From Rhodotorula mucilaginosa (lineage: Eukaryota; Basidiomycota; Microbotryomycetes; Sporidiobolales; Sporidiobolaceae), in NCBI GenBank assembly GCA_034406715.1, contig CP137871.1, forward strand, positions 744,001 to 808,000: a stretch of 64,000 bases of DNA, given 5' to 3'. Positions 1 to 12,877 of this stretch are shown one piece after another (position 1 is the first letter of the stretch; each line of letters begins with the position of its first letter). Position numbers and translations under genes: made by a program. The notes below the pieces were generated by a model that saw only the letters and a list, made by a program, of their open reading frames with translations, was not told the origin of the DNA and did no database searches.

Positions 1-500
1 ATCAGGACGTTTCGGAGGTGCAAGTATTTGAGTGCTGGTTGACGAAGCAGCATCAGTCGAGATCTTGCCTCGTCCATGATCACGATGGCCAAACTGTACG
101 CACCGGGCAGCCGCTCAAGCATGCACAGTTGCAGCGGCTCGGTGTCGTCGAGCAAGCCACAAATTGCGAGACTTGTCAACTTGACGAAGCGAAGGAACAG
201 CGCCCAAAGCTTGGCGAAGGCTGGTTGCGAGAAGTCGGCGCAGACGAGCTCCTTGACGAATTCGGCGCAACGCGGATCGCGCGTGAGCATCTCGACGAGC
301 GTTTGGATCTCTTCTCCTTTGGTCTGTACGTGCTCCCAGATGTGAGGTCGCAGCGCGGCGTACAGTGGACGAGAGACTGCCGCGAGCGAAACAGAATAGC
401 GACGGCGGACGATGGCGAGCGACTTGCGGTCGGGCGCGATCTGCGGAGCGCCGAGTTCGGCGATCGTGAGCACCAGCTCGGTCGGCAGTTTGTCCAGCAT
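1..500 (-). CDS. F-box-type protein, C-terminal part beyond the left edge
   Basis: The reverse strand is open from an ATG at 500 to the window edge, so only the N-terminal ~166 residues are seen. They begin MLDKLPTELVLTIAELG, which has the L-P-x-E-L/I-L-x-x-I pattern of an F-box, followed by a short basic stretch and a leucine-rich helical region (for example FVKLTSLAICGLLDD) of the kind seen in fungal F-box/LRR-like proteins. F-box proteins normally give substrate specificity to SCF ubiquitin ligases; no substrate can be inferred here. The same frame stays open upstream to another ATG at 737, but that would overlap the coding start of the divergent gene at 655, so the start at 500 is preferred. 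The 154 bp between the two starts is presumably a shared promoter. Confidence 0.6.
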   Translation of the reverse strand, partial: MLDKLPTELVLTIAELGAPQIAPDRKSLAIVRRRYSVSLAAVSRPLYAALRPHIWEHVQTKGEEIQTLVEMLTRDPRCAEFVKELVCADFSQPAFAKLWALFLRFVKLTSLAICGLLDDTEPLQLCMLERLPGAYSLAIVIMDEARSRLMLLRQPALKYLHLRNVL

Positions 501-654
501 GGCTCGATTGTGCTGTTGAGCTTGAGCGAGTGAGCGGAAGGAGCGAAACAGCGACTTGGCGATGACACGGACTTCCTCCTTCGGCCGTCTCTGGGATAGC
601 ACATCTTGCGAGGACGGACTCAGCTGCAGCAGTCTCAAAAGGTAGACTCGAGCT

Positions 655-1043
655 ATGGACGGCGCTCCGCAGACTTCTCCCGGTCCTGTGCGTCCTCTCC
701 GGTTGAACGATTGATCCACCTCGGCTGACCTCGTCATGCTCTCTCGCTGACTTGACCGCAGACGATCGAGCTGCTCTACTTTGCTGGAGTCAGGACCGCC
801 ATCCCAGGCGAGCCCGCCTCGCAAAAAGTCCAGCTCCCGTCAACTCCGAGCCCGTTCGCCCTCTCCGACTTGCGAGATTACCTCATCAAGTCCGTCCACC
901 CGGGCAACGACGAGTTCGCGCACGTGTTGGGCAAGAGCGCGTGGAGCGTCAATGAGGAGATGATTGACGAAGATGCCGAGGCGCAAGTCTTGCTTCGAGG
1001 GGGAGAGACGGTCTGCCCGATTCCGCCAGTCAGTGGCGGCTAG
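655..1043 (+). CDS. MOCS2A: Molybdopterin synthase small (sulfur carrier) subunit
   Basis: Two exons, 655..687 and 762..1043, give a 104-aa protein. The intron (688..761) has a GT donor, a ctgac branch site and a CAG acceptor, and the frame is kept. The product has the MoaD/ubiquitin-like fold signature: an N-terminal strand TIELLYFAGVRTAI, a central W-S-V-N-E-E motif and the diagnostic C-terminus CPIPPVSGG ending exactly at the di-glycine before the stop. In the family the terminal glycine is thiocarboxylated and passes sulfur to precursor Z together with the large subunit MOCS2B, making molybdopterin in the cytosol. Its presence implies molybdenum-cofactor enzymes such as nitrate reductase in this organism. 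The length is normal for MoaD/MOCS2A (80-105 aa). URM1 is the main alternative but lacks the PPVSGG ending. Confidence 0.9.
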
Positions 1044-1140
1044 AGCGATGAGCCGGCGGCGGAACGAGTAAAATTCGATTGCGACAAATAGCAACAACAA
1101 GCAGGAGAAGGGAAAAACATTGGATCGCCGAGGAACAAGG

Positions 1141-2497
1141 TCAAGGTCCAGTTCCGCCGCCGTCGCCGCCGACCGAGCCGCTCTTGAGCCGTTTCCTCTT
1201 CTCCTCCATCTCGCGCCGCTTCGCCTCGATCTTGCGTTTCCGTTCCTCGACCTCACTCTCCCGCTTCCGCTTCACCGCATCTCCCACCTCGTCCCTCTCC
1301 TTCCTCTTCCGTTCCGTCTCCTCCCGCTCCTTCGCAAGCGCATCCATCTGCGCCTGCCGCTCTTCTTCGTTCCCACTGAATTGATAGAACCCGGCGCCCT
1401 TGGTGCGGTTCTCGCGCGTCGCGTCATAGTGATCCACGAGCGGGGCGGCGGCGGCGGCGGCGAGGGTGGCAGCGCGGCGCGCGATCACTTCCGGGTCGGG
1501 TTCGTACACGGGGAAGAAGTTCTGGTCGCCGTAATACACGTTCGAGCTGAAACATGACGAGTCAGCCGTCTTTTCTTCTCGAGAGATCTGACAGTCTGGA
1601 TCAAGCTCACGGATCTGGACCCTCCCCTGGCTTGAACGCGCCGGACGTGACTTCCTCCGCCGGTGCGGGATTGTTTGCGCTCTGATACGGCGTCTCGACT
1701 GCATTCGGATCTCGGAAGGGTGCCCCACGCGGTACTTCCGACCTCGGGATCATGCGCGCGCGACCAAACTCGTCCGTGTATTCGACGAGAGGGTCGTACG
1801 GCAAGGCCGGTCCCGGCTAAGGAAGGGAAGGGAATCGATCAGCCTGCTGCGAGAGGTCAAACATCGCCGAGCTTCTCAGGCTCACCTCGTCCTCTGATTG
1901 TTCATTCTCTATCTGCCTTGTCGGGACGGTCAGGCTCTCGTCCACGTCCGAATTGTCGTCGGAAGAGGAAAAGCCTCGGTCCGGCTGGGCGTCGAAATCG
2001 ACCAAGAGCGAGTCAATCTGCGCCTCGGTCAGTCCGCCCGTCTTTCCCTTCCTGCAGTTTGATAGCCAAAGAAGAGTCAGCACGAAAAAGCGGAACGGAT
2101 AGTCTCACAAAGGCGAGAACGACGGACCGGATCTTTTCGTAAATCGCGGCTTTCCGCTCGAGGTGTTTCCTAACTTGGTCCGGATCCTTGCCCGTGCCGA
2201 CGTCTTCCTCGTACACGACCTGATCTTTCGCTGCTCGACCTGCGAGCCCCTTGTTCTGTCGAGCCCAGGCTGGCAGCTTTTTCTGTTGACGAGGGACGCC
2301 ACCGGCAATGGTGCTCGGCTGGCCGAGCTGGCGGGATTTGTTAAAGTCATCTTCATGTTTACTGCGGCGCGCCAGTGCCTCCTGTCAGTTTGTGTGCTGT
2401 GGCACGGGTGCGGAATGACGAACCTGATTTGGGCTTTGATGTCGAGGAACGAGGACGACGAGACGGCTGTGCGCGGTTTCTTGCTGCTTGCGGGCAT
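1141..2497 (-). CDS. CCDC174-like nuclear coiled-coil protein (DUF4078 region)
   Basis: Five exons (2424..2497, 2128..2361, 1886..2051, 1611..1816, 1141..1546) give 361 aa. The N-terminus carries SSFLDIKAQI, typical of the family start. The middle has a KIRKGKTGGLTEAQ / LLVDFD segment, then VEYTDEFGRARM. The C-terminal part holds HYDATRENRTKGAGFYQFS followed by an E/R/K-rich coiled coil, which matches the DUF4078/CCDC174 signature as I recall it. Human CCDC174 is a nuclear protein linked to the exon-junction complex and pre-mRNA processing; that role in fungi is by homology only. The first two introns had to be placed using the family sequence, because the nearest acceptor (gacag) breaks frame and the one further on (gccgcag) keeps it. 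It converges on MOCS2A with 97 bp between stops. Confidence 0.82.
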
Positions 2498-2978
2498 ACT
2501 GAGGGTACTGTCGCTGTATCAGAGTAGCTCAAGCCCCTAAAGAGCGAGCGAAGCGGTATAGCCAGGGACCAAGTGGTCGGTGGGGCTCTCGCGGGGATGG
2601 TCCTTGACCTCATTCTCTCGCTCGACCCGCAGTAAGCTCGCCAGTGATTGGAGCGAGCTGACAGAGTTCCTCGTGAGCGATCGGCCGAGCGCCTGCCTGC
2701 GATCGGATCGACCGACCGTCCGACGGCTCGACTGCTCTCTCTCATCATCGCACAACTTGGCTGAGCCGGACCATCCCGTCCAACTCGAGCTGCCTAGCCG
2801 GGGCAAAGGCCGACACGTGATCAAGTGACTCCGTGCGGCCCGCTACATCTCGCTTGAGTCTACCGAGCGTCCGTTGTGGGACTGGACGCCCTTCCTCCTC
2901 GGCGGCCCCACCACCTGCCGACCCTTCGAGTGTACAGACAGCTGCGAACCGCCTAGAGCAGGGACAAGCAGCCCCGTG
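2498..2978. promoter_or_regulatory. Divergent intergenic region CCDC174 / VPS34
   Basis: This 481-bp stretch separates the start codons of two divergent genes and should contain both promoters and 5' UTRs. Short open frames exist on both strands, but none has family sequence or sensible splice signals. No TATA box or repeat stands out. Confidence 0.5.
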
Positions 2979-6261
<3,283 letters not shown>

Positions 6262-6719
6262 AATGTATCGGGCTCTTATCATCGTGCAGCACATCCCCCG
6301 AACTGCTCGCATGGTGTTATCGCCTCGAGGCCCACTCTCCGTGATCCGATTGGCAACATCTGACTGGCATTCCCACGGGAGAAAGTGGAGAGCTATAAGG
6401 GTATCTGAAGTGTAAGGGTTTGGGGTAACACAGAGCCGCGCCGAAGCGGAAGGGGGAAGAGTCGCAAAGGTAGGAAGCACAAAATAAATCAAGGGGGAAA
6501 CGGGAAGGAGGAAGTATAGTTAGGTTCGTTTGGCAATGTACACGCAGAAAAAGACAGAGGGTTTGAAAGGTGAACCACAAAAGGGCGGGAGAGAATGCCG
6601 GAGGCGAAGGAGATGAAACGTTTTACCGCAAGTCAATAGGGGTCCAGGGGCAACCAAAGCTTCTGGGAGAGAATGAAAGTCGAAGGAGGAAGGTACGAGG
6701 GTGTTGGGCGAGGGCGCGC
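6262..6719. other. Convergent 3' intergenic region
   Basis: 458 bp between the stop codons of VPS34 and DSN1. It should hold both 3' UTRs. I see no RNA gene, repeat or credible reading frame. Confidence 0.5.
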
Positions 6720-9457
6720 TTATGACGGGCGCGGCCGCTTGGTATCGCTGTCTGCGATCGCGCGCAGCAAATCCCGCGGGTCCATCGTCGCGCGCATGTG
6801 CGCATCCGTCTGTCCCGCCGGATCGAGCATCGCCGTCGCCGTCGCCGGCGCCGACGGAACCGCAGCCGCGAGGCCGGCCGCGTCGTCGTCAGTGGCGGGA
6901 GCGGTCGACCGTGCCGCGAGGCCGAGCTCGTTGTGCCGCGTGAGGGCGGCGTGATTCTCCGAAGAGCGGTGAGCGACGTAGGCGGCTGCGACGCGGGTGA
7001 AGGCCGCGAGGCGGTGGGTCTGATGTCGGAAGGCGGCAGTCTGTGCGTAATCAAGAGGCAGAAGCAACCGATCAGAACCCGTGACCAGAAGCGCGAGTGC
7101 AGACGGCATCATTGGAAGAACCAGTCAGACGCACCTCGATCTGAGCCTCGGCGACTCGTCTCTGCATCGCCTCCTGCAGAGTCTCCTCGGCAGCATCTTC
7201 GTCCGCATTCTTGCCCTTGCCCTTCTTGGCGGCGGCAGGAGTCTTGCCTCCGCCAGTCTGGACCAACTCGCCCTGCATGACTCGCCTCCCGAGCGCGAGC
7301 GCTTCTTCCAAGCTCGTCGGCGCTGCGACGGACAAGTCGAGCGTCGCCGCGTAGGCGGAAGGGTTGGACCGCGCAGCCGCGGGGAGGAGGTTCGCGTACG
7401 AAGTCGAAGCTTCGGCCTGCGCCTGCGTCCGAGAGTCGAAGAAGGATTGGTACGTCGGCTCGAGCGATTGTCGCAGTTCCTGCTCGCGAGCGATGCTGTT
7501 TTTTCCCCCCAGGGATGTTGTCGGAAAGTCAGCAGGCGCGCACTGTGGGCAGAAAGAGCACGCGAGATGATTTGTAGAGACAGACGCACGCAGCATAACT
7601 TTCTTCGAGCTCTTGCATTTTGGCTGCGTTGCTCTCGTTGTGCGGGTGCGGCGGCAGTCGTGCCGGATCCTGAGACTGGCTCGGCTCCTGTGTATATTTC
7701 GGGGAGGACGAGGTTCAGACCGGGGGGGGAGGGGGCTGTCAGTCACGATTTGATCCTGACGAGACCCAGCACCCGGAGGTAAGAACGCCGCGCACCTGAT
7801 ACGGCACCGACGTGTCAACTCGGAGGGAGCACACATCCTCAATAAAGGCATCAATGACCCCCTTGGCGGCCGACTGGGCGACGCTCATCTCGTCCTCCCG
7901 GACGCTGCGAAAGATGCGATCCCGCGTGCGTTGCGCCGCCCAGCTGACGATGGAGCGCAAACGCTTCGCGATCGGGTCGGACGCGTCCGTCGAGCGGTAC
8001 AGCTTGTCGTCGGCAACTTGCGGGTGAGGCACAGCTGCGAGGGGGGCGAGCCAACAAAATCGCAAGACTCGAGGAGTCAGGCCACCATTTTACTCGCTCG
8101 TAGAGCCGTCTCACTTTAGTGCGGAGGAAACTCAAAAGACGCACCTTCAAACCCTCCCCCGATGCTGCTCCCCCGTTTCCCGCTCCCGCGCGCGCTACTC
8201 CTCCTCGCCGTCCTAACAATCGTCGCCGGCGTCCCAGGCGGCAACCCCTGCCTGAACGCAATGTTGCGCACTTGAACGGGCGTCTCGTGCACGTGAATCG
8301 GAGCGACCGGTTTCTGCGCTCCTCCTCCTCCTCCTCGTGGAGATTTCGGAGGAGGCGTGTGACGATGATGTCGGGACGAGGAAGGACCGGCAGTGGCGGC
8401 AACGGCGGCGTCGCTCGCGTCGGCGTCGTCGGCAGAGTCGTGTCGTGTAGGAGGTACAGTCCGCGGGGCCTGCCAGCGAAAACAGCACCGCTCGAGTCAG
8501 TGATCAAAGAAAAAGAGCAGGAAACGCGGCCCGCCGTTTCGACCTCACCTTTCCCCTGCCCGTTGTTTGTTTCTGCGTTGATGCATTACGTTGTGCAGCA
8601 GCAGCAGCACCTTTAGCGTACGGCGTCGGCGGGTTGGTCGTGAACAGGAACGGTTCGGCAGCGGCATCATCGTCTCCGGCCGCGGTCGGGTCGACGAGGG
8701 CAGCCGAGAAGGCGGGCGGCGGTTTGTGGACGCGCGTCGCGAGGTCGGCGGCGGCTCGAGGCTGTTGTTGAGTAGGGTTAGCGAGCGAGAACGACGCGCT
8801 TTTGACGCGATGCGGGGGAGAAGTCGAGACGGGACAAACAATGAAACCTCTCCTCGCCGGAGGTGGTGCAGGTGCAGGTGCTGCTGCTGCCGGTGGGTGG
8901 GGGTGCGTGGCGGATGCGGACTCGTTCGTATTTGGTTGAGAGCTGGGCTCGGCGCTGGCGAGTCGCGGTCGCTTGGTGGTCGGGCGTTGACTGGCTGCTG
9001 CTGCGCCGCGTGATGCAGCCGGCGGTCGCTGGTCGTCGACCGGTGCTGCTGCCGTCTCTGGCTCTTCTGCGGCGTCGGGTTCAGGTTTTGCTCGTTTCTT
9101 GCCCTTGGGTCCTGCTGCTCTCGCGGTGGTGGTGCTTGTGGTTGTTTGGTCTTGGGGTTGGTGTTCGTTGCTGAGGCGAGTACTCCTCCTCCTGCCCGTG
9201 TCGGTCGTGACGGAACCCCTGGTCGGCTGTGGACCTTTTGAGCCTTTACGTACGAGTCCCCTGTTACCAGTACTGGCTGCGGTGCTGGTTCGACTGCGTT
9301 TCGAAGGCGGCTTGCTGCTGTTGTTGTGGTGGTTGCCTGCGGCGTCCCCGGCGAGCGAGTCGTCCGAGTCCGAGTCGTCCGAGTGGGCGTAGAGATCTGG
9401 ATCGGGTACGACTGACTTGCGTGCAGCGGCTGCACCGCGGGGAGCTGCGGCGGGCAT
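6720..9457 (-). CDS. DSN1: Kinetochore protein Dsn1/Mis13 (MIS12 complex)
   Basis: Six exons (8549..9457, 8145..8469, 7796..8034, 7590..7687, 7135..7495, 6720..7040) give 750 aa. The long N-terminal part is disordered and Ser/Thr/Pro-rich and includes GRRRSTRLS. Exon 2 ends with the conserved basic patch RRSSARGSGKRGSSIGGG, which in the Dsn1/Mis13 family is the Aurora B-regulated region. It is followed by VPHPQVADDKLYR and the helical domain RLRSIVSWAAQRTRDR. The C-terminal half is predicted helical. The protein links CENP-C-type inner kinetochore proteins to the Ndc80 complex. It is longer than most Dsn1 proteins because of the N-terminal extension. The listed start is the first true ATG; a GTG codon six bases upstream is not a plausible eukaryotic start. 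It diverges from RTF2 across 244 bp. Confidence 0.85.
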
Positions 9458-9701
9458 TCTCACGCTGCGTCGGACGCGGAGTGAGATTGTTCAACGACGA
9501 GGTGACGAGGGAGAGAAGAGTCGGGCGGGGGATGAGCTGGCGAGGTGCAGCAGCTGCTCCGCTCTCGAGTGTGAGCCGCGAGTGCTCGCTATGCCCGATG
9601 TGCGCGCTCACGTGAGACCAAAGGCGCAGACTCGACCCGCGACGGTACGCGACTCTGTTCGCCTCCGCCACTCACTCTCGCCCCTCTCGACAGCACCAGC
9701 C

Positions 9702-10876
9702 ATGGGTAACGACGGTGGATCCATCCCCAAACGATCAGAGTTGATCCGCACCAAGCAGACCCGCGCACGCGAGAACGACGCCGACAGAGTCCGCCAGCTG
9801 TGGGCCTTTTGCGCCCTCTCCAAGCAGCCCCTCCAGCAACCCGTCGTGTCCTGCCCGTTAGGCAGACTCTACAACAAAGAGGCAGTCATCGCCTTCCTCC
9901 TCGACCCCCACACGTTTGGCTCGGACGGCCAACTCGTCGCAGGTCACATCCGCTCCCTCAAGGACCTTGTCACGCTCCGCCTCACCCCGAACCCAAACCT
10001 CGACCCGGCTGCTCACGATTCGCCGACCCCCGATCGAGCAACAACCGAGACGGTGGCAGTCGGAGCAGCGAACGAGCGAGACCCGCCCGCGCCCTTTGTC
10101 TGCCCCATCTCGCTCCGAGAGATGAACGGCACCGTCAAGTTTGTCTACCGGAAACCGTGCGGGTGCGCCATGTCGGAATCGGCTCTCAGGGAGATGCGCA
10201 AAAACCTCGACAAGGCCGGGTCTAGTAAAGAGGGAGAAGAGGCCCACGACGACGAACGATCTTGTTGCCCCGTCGACGGTGAGCGGACCCCACCGGGCGC
10301 CGTCGAAGAGTGGGTCACCATCAACCCGAAGGAGGACGAGCTCGAACTGATGCGCGAAGGGTTCGAGGCGCGCAAACGGCAAGAAAAGGAGGACAAGAAG
10401 GCCGCCAAGGCCAAGGCGGCCGGCAAGCGCAAGAACGGCAGTGGCGGCAACGGCAACGGCAACGCGGATTCAGCACCCGACCTCGCGGCTCCTCCCAAAT
10501 CGAAAAAGGCAAAGACGGCAGCAGCAGCTACAGCGGCAGCCGCGGCGAGCGCCGCTCCGGCAGTCAAGGCCGGCGCGACCGTCTCGGGCTTGTCGGCGAC
10601 CCTCGCGGCCAAACTCGCAGAGCAAAAGAAGCAGCAGAGTCCGGCAATCGCGTCCCTGTACGCCAAGAAATCCGACAACGAGATGAAGGTGCGTTTCTCT
10701 GTTCCTGCTTTCTTCTTCCTGTGGTGTGGCGGCGGTAGTAGAAATCGTCTTCGGGGCTCGACCGACCCGTCGGATGCGCACGGCTGAACTGACCTCTCGT
10801 TTCCTGCCTTGCGCGTGCACAGGACAAGGACGGCCGAAGCAACTGGATGACGATCGGCAGCTACTCGCGCTTCTAG
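9702..10876 (+). CDS. RTF2: Replication termination factor 2 (RTF2)
   Basis: Two exons (9702..10688, 10823..10876) give 346 aa. The N-terminus MGNDGGSIPKRSELI is the hallmark of the Rtf2 family. It is followed by the RING-like C2HC2-type region with WAFCALSKQPL, VVSCPLGRLYNKEAVI and FVCPISLREMNG. A Lys/Ala-rich linker precedes a short C-terminal exon reading DGRSNWMTIGSYSRF, also conserved in the family. In S. pombe Rtf2 stabilises paused replication forks at RTS1; human RTF2 acts at stalled forks and is removed by DDI proteins. The 135-nt intron has normal GT-AG borders. An open frame extends upstream of the start to 9417 but carries no family sequence. Confidence 0.93.
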
Positions 10877-11124
10877 ACGCGCGGACTACCCACCTCGTGT
10901 CCTTTTCGTCCTGCGTCCCCCAATGATCTGTGCGCTGCCTTTCCCGCTCCCCTCTGTTGTAGCGTCTACTACTTTCCGTCTCATCACCACTATGACATGT
11001 ATCTTGACGTTGTCGCTGTAACGATTTGAAGCCTAGCTTCACGCGACCTCTTGTCACCCACAAGGAAGAGAGAATCGCCTCACTGGCCTCACTCCCTTTT
11101 CGCAGCTACCCTTGCCACTTCGCT

Positions 11125-12655
11125 ATGCTCCCACGATCGGCAGGGCGGCCAGCCTTTCGGGAAACTCTTGCAGCTTGTACGCGGGCCCTACAGCAGCCAT
11201 GCGCTCGACCGCTCAGCTTGGCGTCGCCTCGTCGTGCTCGTTCGCCCCCACATCGTCATGGGCCCTCATCGCTCGCGAGCCGGCCTTTCGCAAGTACGAG
11301 CGCCCCAGGGGCATTGATCCCGCTAGTAGTGACTAGAGAGGTATGTTGCGCCCAATGTCCAACTTGGAAGCGGCGTCGTCCTCGGAGCGCTCTTGCTGAC
11401 ACGACCAACCATCATAATTGCAGCCGAGAGGGGAGCGAGTCTCGGATGGTGAGCGCCGCGCTGCTGCGACTCGCACGCAGCATTTAGGGAGCTGATGAGA
11501 CTGAATCCTCCCGCCCGTGCCCAGTCTATTCGCGATTATTGCAGGAGCGAATCGTCTTCCTCAACGGTCCGGTCAGTCGAGGGTCTCTGAGAGTCGGGCG
11601 GCTGAGTTACCGCTGGGATTACCATCGCCATTAAAGGACCCCGGTACCTCTCAACTGTTCAGACGAAGCTGACTCCGGCGCGCGGGGGGGGCCCACTCCT
11701 AATGCAGATTGACGATGCGCTCTCGTCGGTCGTCGTCGCGCAAATGCTCTTCCTCGAGGCGGAATCGTCGGCGCCCATCTCGCTCTACATCAACTCGCCA
11801 GGGGGGAGCGTCACTGCCGGTCTCGCGATCTATGACACGGTGAGGCAAAGAGGGGCACTACAATCAGAGGATTGGACATTTCTGCTGACGTCAAGGACGA
11901 GATCCATTTTTCGCAGATGCAATTCGTGCACACGCCGGTGCATACGATCGTGGTGGGACAAGCCTCATCGATGGCTTCTCTCATCTTGGCAGGAGGCGAG
12001 CTCCCAGATCCTTTTGTCGAAAGGAGAATGTTACGCGCTGACGGCGAATCGCGAACCGCTCGGCAGGAGAACCAGGGCACCGGAACGCGCTCGCGCATTC
12101 GTCCATCATGATTCACCGTGAGTTGCATCCGGAAGGGGCGCCAATCCTCGCCTCGCGCGGCGAGAATCTGACGGAAGATCCGTTTACTTTGCCCGCAGAA
12201 CCGTCGGGTGGAGCCGGTGGCCAGGCATCCGACATTTCCATCGTGGTGCGTGACGACTTTCGCCTTCGGAGCTGAAGCACCGACTCGGAGACTGAAAACT
12301 TGTGCACTTTTGGTCCGGCGCAGGCGAACGAGATCTTGCGGGTTCGAGAAAAGATGTTTGACTTGTACGCCGACCACTGCAAGTTCCCGGACGAGGAGCG
12401 AGAGACGGCTCGGAAACGCTTCGGTACGTTCCCATTGCGTACTAGAAGCTCTTTTACCGTTGCGCAGAGTAGTGACACGTCGAACCTGTTGCGTACGCAG
12501 CCCAGATGCTCGACCGGGATCACTACCTGACCCCGGATGCGGCGATCAAGCAGGGGATCATTGATCATGTTCTGGTCAAGAGGCCGTCCAGTGGCGGCGA
12601 CGATGGTGGAGTATCCACTACCTCAAGTGTTGAAAAGCAGGGGTCGTCTTCGTAG
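11125..12655 (+). CDS. CLPP: Mitochondrial ATP-dependent Clp protease proteolytic subunit
   Basis: Nine exons (11125..11340, 11424..11448, 11525..11571, 11708..11839, 11917..11995, 12067..12117, 12199..12245, 12324..12423, 12501..12655) give 283 aa. The first ~65 residues are Arg/Ser/Ala-rich and uncharged by acids, as in a mitochondrial presequence. The mature part starts [10 protein letters not shown]. The catalytic serine sits in [10 protein letters not shown] (about residue 158), the histidine in SSIMIHQPSGG (about 183) and the aspartate in LDRDHYLTP (about 239). ClpP forms a tetradecameric protease in the mitochondrial matrix with the unfoldase ClpX. Intron 11996..12066 begins with GC (G|GCGAGC) and has a ctgac branch site; it is needed to join LILAGGEP to [10 protein letters not shown] in frame. 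No GT donor gives that phase. Budding yeast lacks ClpP, so this is a lineage-informative gene. Confidence 0.93.
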
Positions 12656-12877
12656 ACTCGTGATTGCGCATTACAGCATTTCAGAGTCGGTACTGAATTG
12701 GCCCTGGCTCAGGTCTACATTGTCGATGGAAACGGATGCTATACGCTTTCTCACTGGGTCGGTGCTGTACAGTGCTGCGCAACTATGCCCGAGGGGAGGG
12801 ATGCGGTCCGCCGACCTCGGCGTGGCGACTGCGTCGGCGGACCATGACCTCCGCCGTGAAGGGAATCTTCGCGCATT

